Below, piece after piece: positions 6,733 through 15,199 of a DNA stretch of 64,000 bases (within the stretch, counting starts at the first letter, position 1; every line of letters begins with the position of its first letter). Location of the stretch: NCBI RefSeq assembly GCF_041051975.1, contig NZ_CP163435.1:6799001-6863000 (forward strand), read 5' to 3'. A program made the translations under genes and the position numbers. Source of the stretch: Streptomyces sp. R21 (GTDB lineage Bacteria; Actinomycetota; Actinomycetes; Streptomycetales; Streptomycetaceae). A model generated the notes under the pieces. It was given only the letters and a program-made list of their open reading frames with translations. It was not told the origin of the DNA and did no database searches.

Positions 6733-8376
6733 TCAGGTCACCGCGACCGCGGTCCACGCTGCTGCCACCGCGTTGTACTCCGTGCTGCCTGCGCCGTAGA
6801 GGTCCTTCGCCGCGTTCAGGGTCGCCGTCCGGGCGGCCGCGTAGTTCGTCGAGGACGTCATGTAGACGGTCAGGGCGCGGTACCAGATCTTGCCCAGCTT
6901 CTCGTGGCCGATACCGCTGACCGTCGAGCCGTTGCAGGTGGGAGAGTCGTAGCTGACGCCGTCCTTGGTCTTCGCGCCGCTGCCCTCGGCGAGGAGGTAG
7001 GCGAAGTGGTTCGCGACGCCGGAGGAGTAGTGGACGTCGAGGTTGCCGACCGAACTGCTCCAGCAGTCCGCCGAGTTGCCGTCCTTGGACGGCTTGTCCA
7101 TGAAGCGGAGGGCCGTCTTTCCGAAGCCGGAGCGGACGATCTTCTCGCCGATCAGGTAGTCGCCGGGGTCGGAGGAGTTGTTCGCGTAGAACTCGACGAG
7201 GGTGCCGAAGATGTCGGACGTCGCCTCGTTCAGGCCGCCTGACTCGCCGGAGTAGGTCAGCGCCGCCGTCTTCGACGTCACGCCGTGCGACATCTCGTGG
7301 CCCGCCACGTCGAGGCCGACGAGCGGGCCGAGCGTCGTACCGTCACCGTCGCCGTACGTCATGCAGAAGCAGCTGTCGTCCCAGAAGGCGTTGTTGTAGT
7401 TGGTGCCGTAGTGGACGCGGTTGTACGAGCCCTTGCCGTCGCCCGCGATGCCGCTGCGGCCGTGGACGTTCCGGTAGTAGTCCCAGGTCTCGTTGGTGCC
7501 GTACTGGGCGTCGACCGCGGCGGTGGAGCGGTCCGCCGTGGTCCCGGTGCCCCAGTGGTTGTCCGTGTCCGTGAACAGGGTCGCGGGGGCGCGGCTGATG
7601 CAGATCCCGAAGATGCAGAGGTCCGTCTTGTTCGCGGCGTCGCCCGTGTACGTGTTGCCGCGGGTGGGATCCTTGAGCTGGTACGTCGACCCGGACAGGG
7701 TCGTTTCCAGCGGAACCGTGCCGCCGTAGAGCGACTTGCCGTCGCCCGTCGCCGTCTCGATGCTGTCCCAGGCGTCGATCTGCGTGCCTGTGCGGGCATC
7801 CGTGAGCACCATGCGCGCGACCGGGTTGCCCAGCGTGTCCTGCGCCACGACCTGAGTGCGCCAGGCCAGCTTCGGTGCGCCGTGCAGGGCGTCGACGACC
7901 AGCTGTGGCTTGGCCGTTATCTTCTTCAGCGTCTCGCCGAGGTTCGCGGCGCGCAGCGCGTTCACCGCGAGGTCGGCGGCCTTCGGTGCGGCGAGCGCGG
8001 GCGTGACGGTGGAGAGCGAGAGGGGGCTCCTGGTGGCGCGGTCGGCGCTGCGGAAGGAGCCGTTCGGAGCCAGGTGGACGACGAAGTCGCCGCCCAGGAC
8101 CGGGAGTTGGCGGTACGTGCGGTCGTAGCGGACGTGCTGGGTGCCGTCCGCGTCGACGACGACGTCCCGGACGGTGGTGCCCTGCGCGGAGGTCAGGCCC
8201 AGCTGGGCGGCCAGGTCCACCAGCGCCGATGCCGCGTTGTCGATCGCGGTGGCCCGGGACGGTCTGTCGTTCGCGACGGCGACGGGGGAGAGCGCGGTGG
8301 CCAGCAGCGTGGCGGCGGTGGCGGCCACGCCGGCCGCCGCGAGACGGGAACCTCGGATGTGCCGTATTCGACTCAT
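6733..8376 (-). CDS. Secreted M4-family neutral metalloprotease
   Basis: A 547-residue thermolysin-type zinc protease precursor. The signal peptide ends near PVAVA (about residue 35). A long FTP/PepSY propeptide follows, then the catalytic domain. His360, Glu361 and His364 form HEMSH. The downstream GLNEATSDIFG carries the third zinc ligand Glu, and a late His lies in the C-terminal helix domain. It should cut extracellular proteins after autocatalytic removal of the propeptide. The start at 8376 follows AAGGAGACCG; an upstream in-frame extension of about 150 residues is repeat-coded and rejected. It is transcribed alone. Confidence 0.95.
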   Translation of the reverse strand: MSRIRHIRGSRLAAAGVAATAATLLATALSPVAVANDRPSRATAIDNAASALVDLAAQLGLTSAQGTTVRDVVVDADGTQHVRYDRTYRQLPVLGGDFVVHLAPNGSFRSADRATRSPLSLSTVTPALAAPKAADLAVNALRAANLGETLKKITAKPQLVVDALHGAPKLAWRTQVVAQDTLGNPVARMVLTDARTGTQIDAWDSIETATGDGKSLYGGTVPLETTLSGSTYQLKDPTRGNTYTGDAANKTDLCIFGICISRAPATLFTDTDNHWGTGTTADRSTAAVDAQYGTNETWDYYRNVHGRSGIAGDGKGSYNRVHYGTNYNNAFWDDSCFCMTYGDGDGTTLGPLVGLDVAGHEMSHGVTSKTAALTYSGESGGLNEATSDIFGTLVEFYANNSSDPGDYLIGEKIVRSGFGKTALRFMDKPSKDGNSADCWSSSVGNLDVHYSSGVANHFAYLLAEGSGAKTKDGVSYDSPTCNGSTVSGIGHEKLGKIWYRALTVYMTSSTNYAAARTATLNAAKDLYGAGSTEYNAVAAAWTAVAVT

Positions 8377-8403
8377 CGGTCTCCTTGGGAAGGCGCCTCG
8401 GAG

Positions 8404-8465
8404 GGCGTGGGGGCGTGGGGGTGCGTAGGGGTGCGGGGGTGCGTGGGGGTGCGTGGGGTGCATGG
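8404..8465. repeat. G-rich tandem repeat upstream of the protease
   Basis: About six imperfect units of GGGGGTGCGT lie directly upstream of the protease start, with GTGTGTGGGTGTGTGTGGGTG at 8553-8573. The plus strand is almost pure G/T. On the minus strand it forms C-rich leader DNA of the protease transcript, and the G strand could form quadruplexes. Confidence 0.6.
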
Positions 8466-8635
8466 GGGGTGTCGCTGGGGCGGTGGCTGGGATGTGCTGA
8501 CTGAGAGTTAAGGGGGCATGACATGTCATGTCCATAGCGCGTTCTGGTGGACGTGTGTGGGTGTGTGTGGGTGTCCAGGGGAGCGAGAATCGTTTCTGCG
8601 AAGGCCCCGGAGCCCCGCGGAAGGAGATCGACATC

Positions 8636-8962
8636 ATGGCCACCGGCGACTGGCTGACCGTGCTGACCACGACGGATGCCGCGGAGAAGGCGGAAGCGCT
8701 CGCGCGGGGCGCGGTGCGGGACCGGGTCGCGGCCTGCGCCCAGATCTCGGGGCCCGTGACATCCGTGTACCGCTGGAAGGGAGCCGTGGAGACCGCCGGC
8801 GAGTGGCAGGTGCTCTTCAAGACCACCGGCGCCCGCTACGACGCGCTCGAGTCGTACCTCCGCGAGGCCCACGACTACGACACCCCCGAGATCATCGCGA
8901 CACCGGTCGTGCGGGGGAGCGCCGACTATCTGCGGTGGGTCGAGGAGGAGACCGCCGAGTGA
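8636..8962 (+). CDS. cutA: Divalent-cation tolerance protein CutA
   Basis: A 108-residue small trimeric protein of the CutA1 family. Key motifs are VAACAQISGPVTSVYRWKG near residues 32-50 and the C-terminal block YDTPEIIATPVVRGSADYLRWV. CutA binds Cu2+ and other divalent metals, although its physiological role in actinobacteria is unclear. The ATG follows AAGGAGATCGACATC, a clear ribosome site. Its stop overlaps the GTG of the next gene by 4 bp (GTGA), so the two are translated together. It is full length. Confidence 0.93.
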   Translation: MATGDWLTVLTTTDAAEKAEALARGAVRDRVAACAQISGPVTSVYRWKGAVETAGEWQVLFKTTGARYDALESYLREAHDYDTPEIIATPVVRGSADYLRWVEEETAE

Positions 8963-9369
8963 CCCTGCCCTTCTTCGTCTACGGGACCCTGCGCCCCGGC
9001 GAGCACAACCACGACCTCTTCCTGCGCGGGCGCACCGCCTCCGAGGAGCCCGGGCGGCTGAGGGGCGCGGTGCTGTACGACGGACCCGGCTACCCGTACG
9101 CCGTCGAGGAGGCCGGTGGCGTGGTCCACGGCGAGTTGGTGACCGCGCTGCCCACGGCGTACGAGGAACTGCTCGGTGCGCTGGACCGGTTGGAGGAGTA
9201 CGTGCCGGGCGGCCGCCGCAACCTGTACGAGCGGGTGGTCCGGGACGTGGTCCGCGCGGACGGCGCCGTCGTGCGGGCCTGGGTGTACGTGGCCGCGCCC
9301 GCCGTCGCCGCGCGGCTGCGGGCGCGTGGCGAACTCGTCGTGGGCGGGGACTGGCGGGGGCGCCGCTGA
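8959..9369 (+). CDS. Gamma-glutamylcyclotransferase-family protein
   Basis: A 136-residue protein of the GGCT/AIG2 fold. The substrate loop VYGTLRPGEHN is at residues 7-17. GYPYAVEE and the acidic active-site region LDRLEEYVPG follow, with the conserved aromatic strand RAWVYVA. Family members cyclise gamma-glutamyl amines to 5-oxoproline. This one could act in glutathione-like or mycothiol-like turnover, but the substrate is not known. It starts at a GTG overlapping the cutA stop and so is coupled to it. The size is normal. Confidence 0.88.
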   Translation: MTLPFFVYGTLRPGEHNHDLFLRGRTASEEPGRLRGAVLYDGPGYPYAVEEAGGVVHGELVTALPTAYEELLGALDRLEEYVPGGRRNLYERVVRDVVRADGAVVRAWVYVAAPAVAARLRARGELVVGGDWRGRR

Positions 9370-9399
9370 GGTGTACGGGAGCCCCGGCCCCCGTATCGG

Positions 9400-9616
9400 C
9401 CCGAACGGCCTCGTCCTCGGGCGACACGTACTCCGCGAAGACTCTCAACCCGCTGTCCGGGTCGTGGAGTTCGACGGTGGGGTGCGACTGGCCGTCGCCG
9501 TACGCGGCGTGGTGGGCGCGGTGCTTCAGGCGCGGGCCGAGTGCCGTACCGGTGATGGACGGCCCCGACCAGCCGCTGCCGTCACCGAGCAGCGTGAGGT
9601 CGACCAGCGGCAGAAG
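9400..9616 (-). pseudogene. Decayed gene piece, GH36 alpha-galactosidase-like
   Basis: An open stretch reads PLVDLTLLGDGSGWSG, then GTALGPRLKHRAHH, TVELHDPDSGLRVFAEY and SPEDEAV. This resembles the N-terminal beta-sandwich of Streptomyces GH36 alpha-galactosidases. It has no start, and only about 70 residues remain before the reading frame turns into the shadow of the cyclotransferase gene. A short frame starting at 9666 ends after eight codons. I read it as the relic of a deleted glycosidase. The assignment is from memory of the family. Confidence 0.4.
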
Positions 9617-9782
9617 TCGACGGTGAGTCCGCAGTGGCCTCAGCGGTGGCTGTGGTCCTGCGTCATGACGTCGTCCCCTCGGCGCACTCGGCGCACTCGG
9701 CCACGGCGGCCATGCCCGGGTGCCGAGCCGGACGCTTTCATGCAAGAACATGCCGGAGCGGGGACCACCAGGGCATCGAAGG

Positions 9783-11936
9783 CTAGTTCACCGTCTCCAG
9801 CCGTACCGCGCACGTCTTGAACTCCGGCATGCGGGACGTCGGGTCGAGGGCCGGGTTGGTCAGCGTGTTGGCCCTGCCCTCGCCCGGCCAGTGGAACGGC
9901 ATGAAGACGGTGTCGGGGCGGATGGAGGTGGTGATCCGCGCGGGGGCAACGGCGCGGCCCCGACGCGACACGACGGCCACGTCCGCGCCGTCCACGGCGC
10001 CCAGTCGCTGCGCCAGGCGCGGGTGCATCTCCACGAAGGGGCCGGGCGCGGCGGCGTTGAGCTCGTCGACGCGGCGGGTCTGCGCGCCGGACTGGTACTG
10101 CGCGACCACGCGCCCGGTGGTCAGCAGCACCGGGTACTCGTCGTCCGGCTCCTCGGCGGACGGCCGGTGGGAGACCGGGACGAAACGCGCCCGGCCGTCC
10201 TCGGTGGCGAACCGGTCGAGGAAGAGGCGGGGCGTACCGGGGTGCGCCCCGGCCGCGGCGACGTCCGAGCCGGTGTCCTCGGCCGGGTCGTCCGGAAGGA
10301 CGTCCAGCGAGGCGTCCTCGCAGTCGGCGGCGGGTGCCGGGCACGGCCAGAACACCCCGTTCTCCTCCGCGAGCCGCCGGTAGGTGATCCCCGAGTAGTC
10401 CGCGGGCCCGCCGGCGCTCGCCCGGCGCAGCTCGTCGAAGACCTCCTCCGGGTCCGTGGGGAAGCCCTTCTCCACGCCGAGCCGGGCGGCCAGTTCGTGC
10501 AGGACGTCGAGATCGCTGCGTACGCCGGAGGGCGGGGTGATCGCGCGGCGGCGCAGCAGGACGCGGCCCTCCAGGTTGGTGGTCGTGCCGGTCTCCTCGG
10601 CCCACTGGGTGACGGGCAGGACGACGTCCGCGAGGGCCGCCGTCTCGGAGAGGACGACGTCCGCGACCGCCAGGAAGTCCAGCGACCTGATGCGCTTCTC
10701 GATGTGTGCGGCGTGGGGCGCGGACACCACCGGGTTCGAGCCCATCAGGAGCAGTGACCGGATGTCCGTGCCGAGGGCGTCGAGGAGTTCGTAGGCGCTG
10801 CGTCCCGGGCCGGGCAGCGAGTCCGGGTCGACGCCCCACACCTCGGCGACGTGGCGGCGCGCGGCGGGATCGGTGAGCTTGCGGTAGCCGGGCAACTGGT
10901 CGGCCTTCTGGCCGTGTTCGCGTCCGCCCTGTCCGTTGCCCTGCCCGGTCAGGCAGCCGTAGCCGGACCGTGGCCGCCCCGAACGCCCGGTCGCCAGGCA
11001 CAGGTTGATCCATGCCCCGACCGTGTCCGTCCCCTTGGACTGCTGCTCGGGCCCGCGCGCCGTGAGCACCATGGCGTTCTCGGGCTCGCAGAACAGCCGT
11101 ACGGTTTCCCGGAGTTGAGGCACGGGAACACCGGTGATCCGCTCCACGTACTCCGGCCAGTGCGCCATCGCCGCCGCCCGCGCCTCCTCCCACCCGCTCG
11201 TACGTTCCTGGATGTACGCCTCGTCCGTGCGCCCCTCGGCCACGATCAGGTGCAGCAGGCCCAGCGCCAGGGCGAGATCGGTGCCCGGCCGGGGCGCGAG
11301 GTGCAGGTCCGCCTGCTCGGCCGTACGGGTGCGGCGCGGGTCGATGACGATCAGCGTGCCGCCGTTCTCCTTCAGCTCGGTGAGGTAGCGCAGTGCGGGC
11401 GGCATCGTCTCGGCGAGGTTGGAGCCGACGAGGATCACGCACCCGGTCCTGGGGATGTCCTCCAGGGGGAACGGCAGGCCGCGGTCGAGGCCGAAGGCCT
11501 TGATGCCGCCGGCCGCCGCGGACGACATGCAGAAGCGTCCGTTGTAGTCGATCTGCGAGGTGCCGAGGACGACCCGGGCGAACTTTCCGAGGGCGTACGC
11601 CTTCTCGTTCGTCAGTCCGCCCCCGCCGAAGACCCCGCACGCGTCCGGGCCATGCTCCGTGCGCGTGCGGGCCAGCCCCTCGGCGATCCGGTCGAGGGCC
11701 TCTTCCCAGGTCGCGGGCGTAAGGACGCCCGCGTTCCGGACCAGCGGGGAGGTCAGCCGGACCCGGGACGAGAGCAGCTCCGGTGCCGTACGGCCCTTGC
11801 CGCACAGCGCGCCCCGGTTCACCGGGAAGTCGGGGCGCTCGACCACCGTGACGCCCCCGTTCTGCTCGGGCGTGAGGTTCATCCCGCACTGCAGGGCGCA
11901 GTACGGGCAGTGGGCGGGCGTCACGGAGGTCTGCAT
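9783..11936 (-). CDS. nasA: Assimilatory nitrate reductase, molybdopterin catalytic subunit
   Basis: A 717-residue cytoplasmic Mo-bisMGD oxidoreductase that reduces nitrate to nitrite for nitrogen assimilation. Cys10, Cys13, Cys17 and Cys45 (HCPYCALQC and GALCGKG) bind the N-terminal [4Fe-4S] cluster. GRFCMSSAAAG near residue 140 is the Mo-ligand region with its Cys. GSNLAETMPP and GSNPVVSAPHAAHIEKRI are pterin-binding segments. The C-terminal domain starts near PVLLTTGRVVAQYQSG. The family is usually 700 residues or more, so this is complete. A GlnR-like box lies just upstream of the ATG. No electron donor or nitrite reductase gene is adjacent. Confidence 0.93.
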   Translation of the reverse strand: MQTSVTPAHCPYCALQCGMNLTPEQNGGVTVVERPDFPVNRGALCGKGRTAPELLSSRVRLTSPLVRNAGVLTPATWEEALDRIAEGLARTRTEHGPDACGVFGGGGLTNEKAYALGKFARVVLGTSQIDYNGRFCMSSAAAGGIKAFGLDRGLPFPLEDIPRTGCVILVGSNLAETMPPALRYLTELKENGGTLIVIDPRRTRTAEQADLHLAPRPGTDLALALGLLHLIVAEGRTDEAYIQERTSGWEEARAAAMAHWPEYVERITGVPVPQLRETVRLFCEPENAMVLTARGPEQQSKGTDTVGAWINLCLATGRSGRPRSGYGCLTGQGNGQGGREHGQKADQLPGYRKLTDPAARRHVAEVWGVDPDSLPGPGRSAYELLDALGTDIRSLLLMGSNPVVSAPHAAHIEKRIRSLDFLAVADVVLSETAALADVVLPVTQWAEETGTTTNLEGRVLLRRRAITPPSGVRSDLDVLHELAARLGVEKGFPTDPEEVFDELRRASAGGPADYSGITYRRLAEENGVFWPCPAPAADCEDASLDVLPDDPAEDTGSDVAAAGAHPGTPRLFLDRFATEDGRARFVPVSHRPSAEEPDDEYPVLLTTGRVVAQYQSGAQTRRVDELNAAAPGPFVEMHPRLAQRLGAVDGADVAVVSRRGRAVAPARITTSIRPDTVFMPFHWPGEGRANTLTNPALDPTSRMPEFKTCAVRLETVN

Positions 11937-11948
11937 ACCGCCCAGCGT

Positions 11949-11986
11949 GCGTCGGGCGTGTTACACGCCGGGACGGGTCGCGTTAC
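11949..11986 (-). promoter_or_regulatory. Putative GlnR box of nasA
   Basis: On the minus strand the order is GTAAC-N6-CGTCC-N6-GTAAC-N6-GACGC. Two perfect GTnAC a-sites are 22 bp apart, with weaker b-sites between and after them. This is the spacing of the actinobacterial GlnR box (GTnAC-N6-GAAAC repeats). It ends 12 bp before the nasA ATG, and nitrate reductase is a known nitrogen-control target in Streptomyces. Confidence 0.55.
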
Positions 11987-12121
11987 GCCGCCGGGACGGG
12001 GACCTCCCGGGCACCCAGGAGTGACCGTGAGGCCGAAGGCGCGAGCTGCCTCCCAAGCGACACCACCCCTCACCCGAGGGTTGCCGCGGGCGCCACGAAA
12101 GTTGCCTCTGTGACGAAGGAC

Positions 12122-12133
12122 GCCACATGTGGC
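12122..12133. promoter_or_regulatory. 12-bp palindrome GCCACATGTGGC
   Basis: A perfect palindrome lies in the divergent gap between nasA and the adenylation-enzyme operon, about 36 bp upstream of a good promoter. It could be an operator; the binding protein is unknown. Confidence 0.3.
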
Positions 12134-12168
12134 CGATTACGCATCGGCAGGTGGCCGACGAGGCCTTG

Positions 12169-12196
12169 TTGAGGATTCAAAATCCGCGACTACAGT
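12169..12196 (+). promoter_or_regulatory. Vegetative-type promoter of the adenylation operon
   Basis: TTGAGG (12169-12174) and TACAGT (12191-12196) are 16 bp apart, a good match to the Streptomyces housekeeping consensus. The transcript would carry a leader of about 95 bases to the ATG at 12299. The gap 11937-12298 holds nothing else that I recognise as a gene. Confidence 0.55.
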
Positions 12197-12298
12197 CGGG
12201 CGGCGAAAGACCGCACGGCGTTCGAAAACCCGGATTCGGCACCGCTCACACCGGACACGTCATCCGCTCCTCGAAACAGCCAGGAGGTCTCCGGAGTC

Positions 12299-13843
12299 AT
12301 GCCTCTGCGCCATCTCACCCCCCGCGACCAGGCACTGTTCTGGCAGTACGGACGGGGCCCCACCGTCCCCGTGCCCGACCCGCTCGTCCATCACGCCGTC
12401 GAACGGCACGCCATGGCCACGCCGCATGCCGTCGCCGCCGAACACCGGGGCGCGACGATCACATACGGCGAGCTGAACCGCTACGCCGACGGACTCGCCG
12501 CCCGGCTCGTCCGCGAAGGCGTACGCCCCGGCGATCACGTCGGCCTCTTCGCGCACCGCTCGATCCCGCTGCTCGTCGGCCTCCTCGGCACGCTCAAGGC
12601 GGGCGCCGCCTATGTCCCGCAGGACATCGGGCTCGCCCCCGCGGCCCAGCTCGGCCACGTCATGCGCGCCGCCGCGACCCGGGTGGTCCTCACCCTCTCC
12701 GAGCACGCGCACCGCGTGCCACGGCAGCAGGGCGTCCGGCTGATCGCGCTGGACGAGCCGGCGGCGTACGAAGGCGGGCCGATGGCCCCCGAAGGGGCTC
12801 CGCCGACGGTCGGCGTCCGCCCCGACGACGGCTGCTACGTCCTGTTCACCTCCGGTACGACGGGCCCGCCCAACGGCGTCGAGGTCACCCACCGCAACGT
12901 CGCGAACCTCCTGTTCACCGGGCCGGGCGGCCTCGGTGTCCGTCCCGGCGAGCGCGTCGCCCAGCTGCTGAACATCGCCTTCGACATGGCGGCCTGGGAG
13001 ATCCTCGGCTGTCTGACGCACGGCGGCACCCTCGTCATCCGCGGCAAGGACATCGCCGAGGCGGCCCGTACGGCGGACGTCCTGATCGCCACGCCGACCG
13101 TGCTGTCCGGCATCGACCCCGCGAGCTGCCCGCGCATCCGCACGGTGGCCGTCGCGGGGGAGCCGTGCCCGCGCCCGCTGGCCGACCGGTGGGCGGGCCA
13201 CGCGGCCTTCCACAACTGCTGCGGCCCGACCGAGACGACCATCGTGAACACCATGCGCCGCCATCGACCGTCCGATGCGCTCCTCACGATCGGCCGTCCC
13301 ACCCCCAACAACACGGTGTACGTCCTCGACGAGCACCGGCGGCCCGTGCCCATCGGCGCGGTGGGCGAGATGTGGGCGGGCGGCGACTGCGTCTCGGCCG
13401 GATACCTGGGCAACGAGCGGCTGAACGCCGAGCGGTACGCCCCCGACCCCTTCCTCGGCGGCGACCGGCGGATGTTCCGCACCCGCGACCTCGGCCGCTG
13501 GACCCCGGGCGGTGACCTCGAACACCTCGGCCGCACGGACGACCAGGTCAAGGTCCGCGGCTTCCGCGTCGAACTCGACTCCGTCTCCGCGATCCTGGAG
13601 TCGGTGACCGGCTGCGCCCGCGCCGTCACCCTGAGACGCGACGCCCGCACCCTCGTCTCCTTCGTCTGCCCGGCCGACGTCGATCCGGAGAAGGCCCGCG
13701 GCGCGGTCGCGGCCGCCCTGCCCTACTACTGCGTCCCGTCCGAGGTGCTGCCCCTCGCCTTCCTCCCCGAGACGGACCGGGGAAAGATCGACAAGGGGGC
13801 GCTGCTGCGGCTGGCGGAGCAGCGGGAGGTGGTGCCGCGATGA
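12299..13843 (+). CDS. Stand-alone NRPS-type adenylation enzyme
   Basis: A 514-residue AMP-forming enzyme with the full set of NRPS adenylation cores: YVLFTSGTTGPPNG (A3) near residue 182, NIAFDMAAWEILG (A4), NCCGPTETTIVN (A5), GEMWAGGDCVSAGYLGN (A6), FRTRDLGRW (A7), GRTDDQVKVRGFRVEL (A8) and a final DRGKIDK carrying the catalytic Lys. There is no carrier-protein domain. It should activate an amino or carboxylic acid as the adenylate. The substrate is not predicted. The ATG follows AGGAGGT. Its stop overlaps the next gene by 4 bp (ATGA), tying it to a membrane flavoprotein as in a split TmpL-type protein. Confidence 0.88.
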   Translation: MPLRHLTPRDQALFWQYGRGPTVPVPDPLVHHAVERHAMATPHAVAAEHRGATITYGELNRYADGLAARLVREGVRPGDHVGLFAHRSIPLLVGLLGTLKAGAAYVPQDIGLAPAAQLGHVMRAAATRVVLTLSEHAHRVPRQQGVRLIALDEPAAYEGGPMAPEGAPPTVGVRPDDGCYVLFTSGTTGPPNGVEVTHRNVANLLFTGPGGLGVRPGERVAQLLNIAFDMAAWEILGCLTHGGTLVIRGKDIAEAARTADVLIATPTVLSGIDPASCPRIRTVAVAGEPCPRPLADRWAGHAAFHNCCGPTETTIVNTMRRHRPSDALLTIGRPTPNNTVYVLDEHRRPVPIGAVGEMWAGGDCVSAGYLGNERLNAERYAPDPFLGGDRRMFRTRDLGRWTPGGDLEHLGRTDDQVKVRGFRVELDSVSAILESVTGCARAVTLRRDARTLVSFVCPADVDPEKARGAVAAALPYYCVPSEVLPLAFLPETDRGKIDKGALLRLAEQREVVPR

Positions 13844-15129
13844 CTTCTACGGATGTCATGGGCATGGCGACTGCGGCAGATACGGCAGATACGGCGGTGG
13901 AGCTTCCCCCGCTCGCCTCCGCACCCCGCCGCCTCCTCAAGCACCCCCGCCTGATGCACTACAACCGCCTGGCGGCCTTGGTGCTGATCGCCAACCTCGT
14001 GTTCCTGCTGGCGAGTTGGCCCCTCGCCACCCGCACCCTCGGCCACGCGGCCCTCGTGAACCTCGCGCTCGCCGTCGTCGTACGGCAGCAGTACGTCGTC
14101 AACCTCTTCTTCCGGCTGGCGACTTGGGCGCCGACCTCCTGGCCGCTGAAGGTGCGGTGGACGCTCGGGAAGGTGTACCACTTCGGCGGGCTGCACGTCG
14201 GGGGCGCGCTGGCGGGGGCGGCGTGGTTCGTCGCGGTGGCCGTGACGGTCACGGCGGACAGCCGCAACACGCCGCTCATCAGCGTCAGTTGGGTGCTGAT
14301 CGGCCTGCTCGTCGTCATCGTCGCGACCGCGCTGCCGCCGTTCCGCTCCCGCTTCCACGACCACTTCGAGAAGATCCACCGCTTCGGCGGCTGGGCGGCG
14401 CTGGCACTGTTCTGGACGCATACGCTGCTGTCCGCGCCGGACCCGGTGTCCCTCGCGGTCCTGGCGGTGGTCACCTTCAGCGTCGCGCTGCCCTGGATGC
14501 GGCTGCGCAAGGTCGCCGTACGGATCGAACGGCCCTCGCCGCACGTGGCGTTGGCCCGTTTCGACCACGGCGTGACGCCCTTCGCGGGGTCCTCCACGGC
14601 GATCAGCCGGAGCCCGCTCATGGAGTGGCACTCGTTCGCCAACGTGCCCGCACCCGGCGAGTCCGGCTTCCGGCTCACGATCTCCCGGGCGGGCGACTGG
14701 ACGGGCTCCTTCGTCGACGACGCGCCCGAACGGGTCTGGGTCAAGGGCATCACCACCGCCGGAGTCGCCAACATCGAGACCCTGTTCAAGAAGGTGGTCT
14801 ACGTCGCCACGGGCAGCGGCATCGGCCCCTGCCTGCCCCATCTGCTGGCCGCGGAGGTCCCCTCGCGCCTCGTCTGGGCGACCCGCGACCCCCGGACGAC
14901 CTACGGGGACGCACTCGTCGACGAGATCCTCACCGTCCAGCCGGACGCCCTCGTCTGGGACACCTCCAGGAACGGAAAGCCGGACATGGTGCGGCTCGCG
15001 TACGCCGCCTACCGCGACTTCGGCGCCGAGGCGGTCATCTGCATCTCCAACAAGAAGCTCACCTGGCAGGTCGTGCACGGCCTGGAGAGCCGCGGCATCC
15101 CGGCGTACGGCGCGATCTGGGACTCGTAG
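13840..15129 (+). CDS. Integral membrane flavoprotein, ferric-reductase-like
   Basis: A 429-residue protein. About six membrane segments span residues 45-225, with His residues in VYHFGGLHVGG and FEKIHRFGGWAALALFWTH that could bind heme. A soluble domain follows with a flavin/NAD-type fold: FRLTISRAGDWTG, then the nucleotide loop YVATGSGIGPCLPHLLA and WATRDPRTTYGD. It resembles the C-terminal two thirds of the fungal TmpL/TmpA redox proteins. It is translationally coupled to the adenylation enzyme. A role in electron transfer across the membrane linked to an acyl-adenylate is inferred, not shown. Confidence 0.75.
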   Translation: MTSTDVMGMATAADTADTAVELPPLASAPRRLLKHPRLMHYNRLAALVLIANLVFLLASWPLATRTLGHAALVNLALAVVVRQQYVVNLFFRLATWAPTSWPLKVRWTLGKVYHFGGLHVGGALAGAAWFVAVAVTVTADSRNTPLISVSWVLIGLLVVIVATALPPFRSRFHDHFEKIHRFGGWAALALFWTHTLLSAPDPVSLAVLAVVTFSVALPWMRLRKVAVRIERPSPHVALARFDHGVTPFAGSSTAISRSPLMEWHSFANVPAPGESGFRLTISRAGDWTGSFVDDAPERVWVKGITTAGVANIETLFKKVVYVATGSGIGPCLPHLLAAEVPSRLVWATRDPRTTYGDALVDEILTVQPDALVWDTSRNGKPDMVRLAYAAYRDFGAEAVICISNKKLTWQVVHGLESRGIPAYGAIWDS

Positions 15130-15199
15130 GCGCCGGAACGGAACACCCGTAAGCACCGGAACGGCAGACCCGTAAGCACCGGTAAGGAAAGGGGAGTTG

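Noticed and set aside
8404..8465. Possible CRISPR-like array
   Set aside because: Units are about 10 bases with no spacers; it is a simple tandem repeat.
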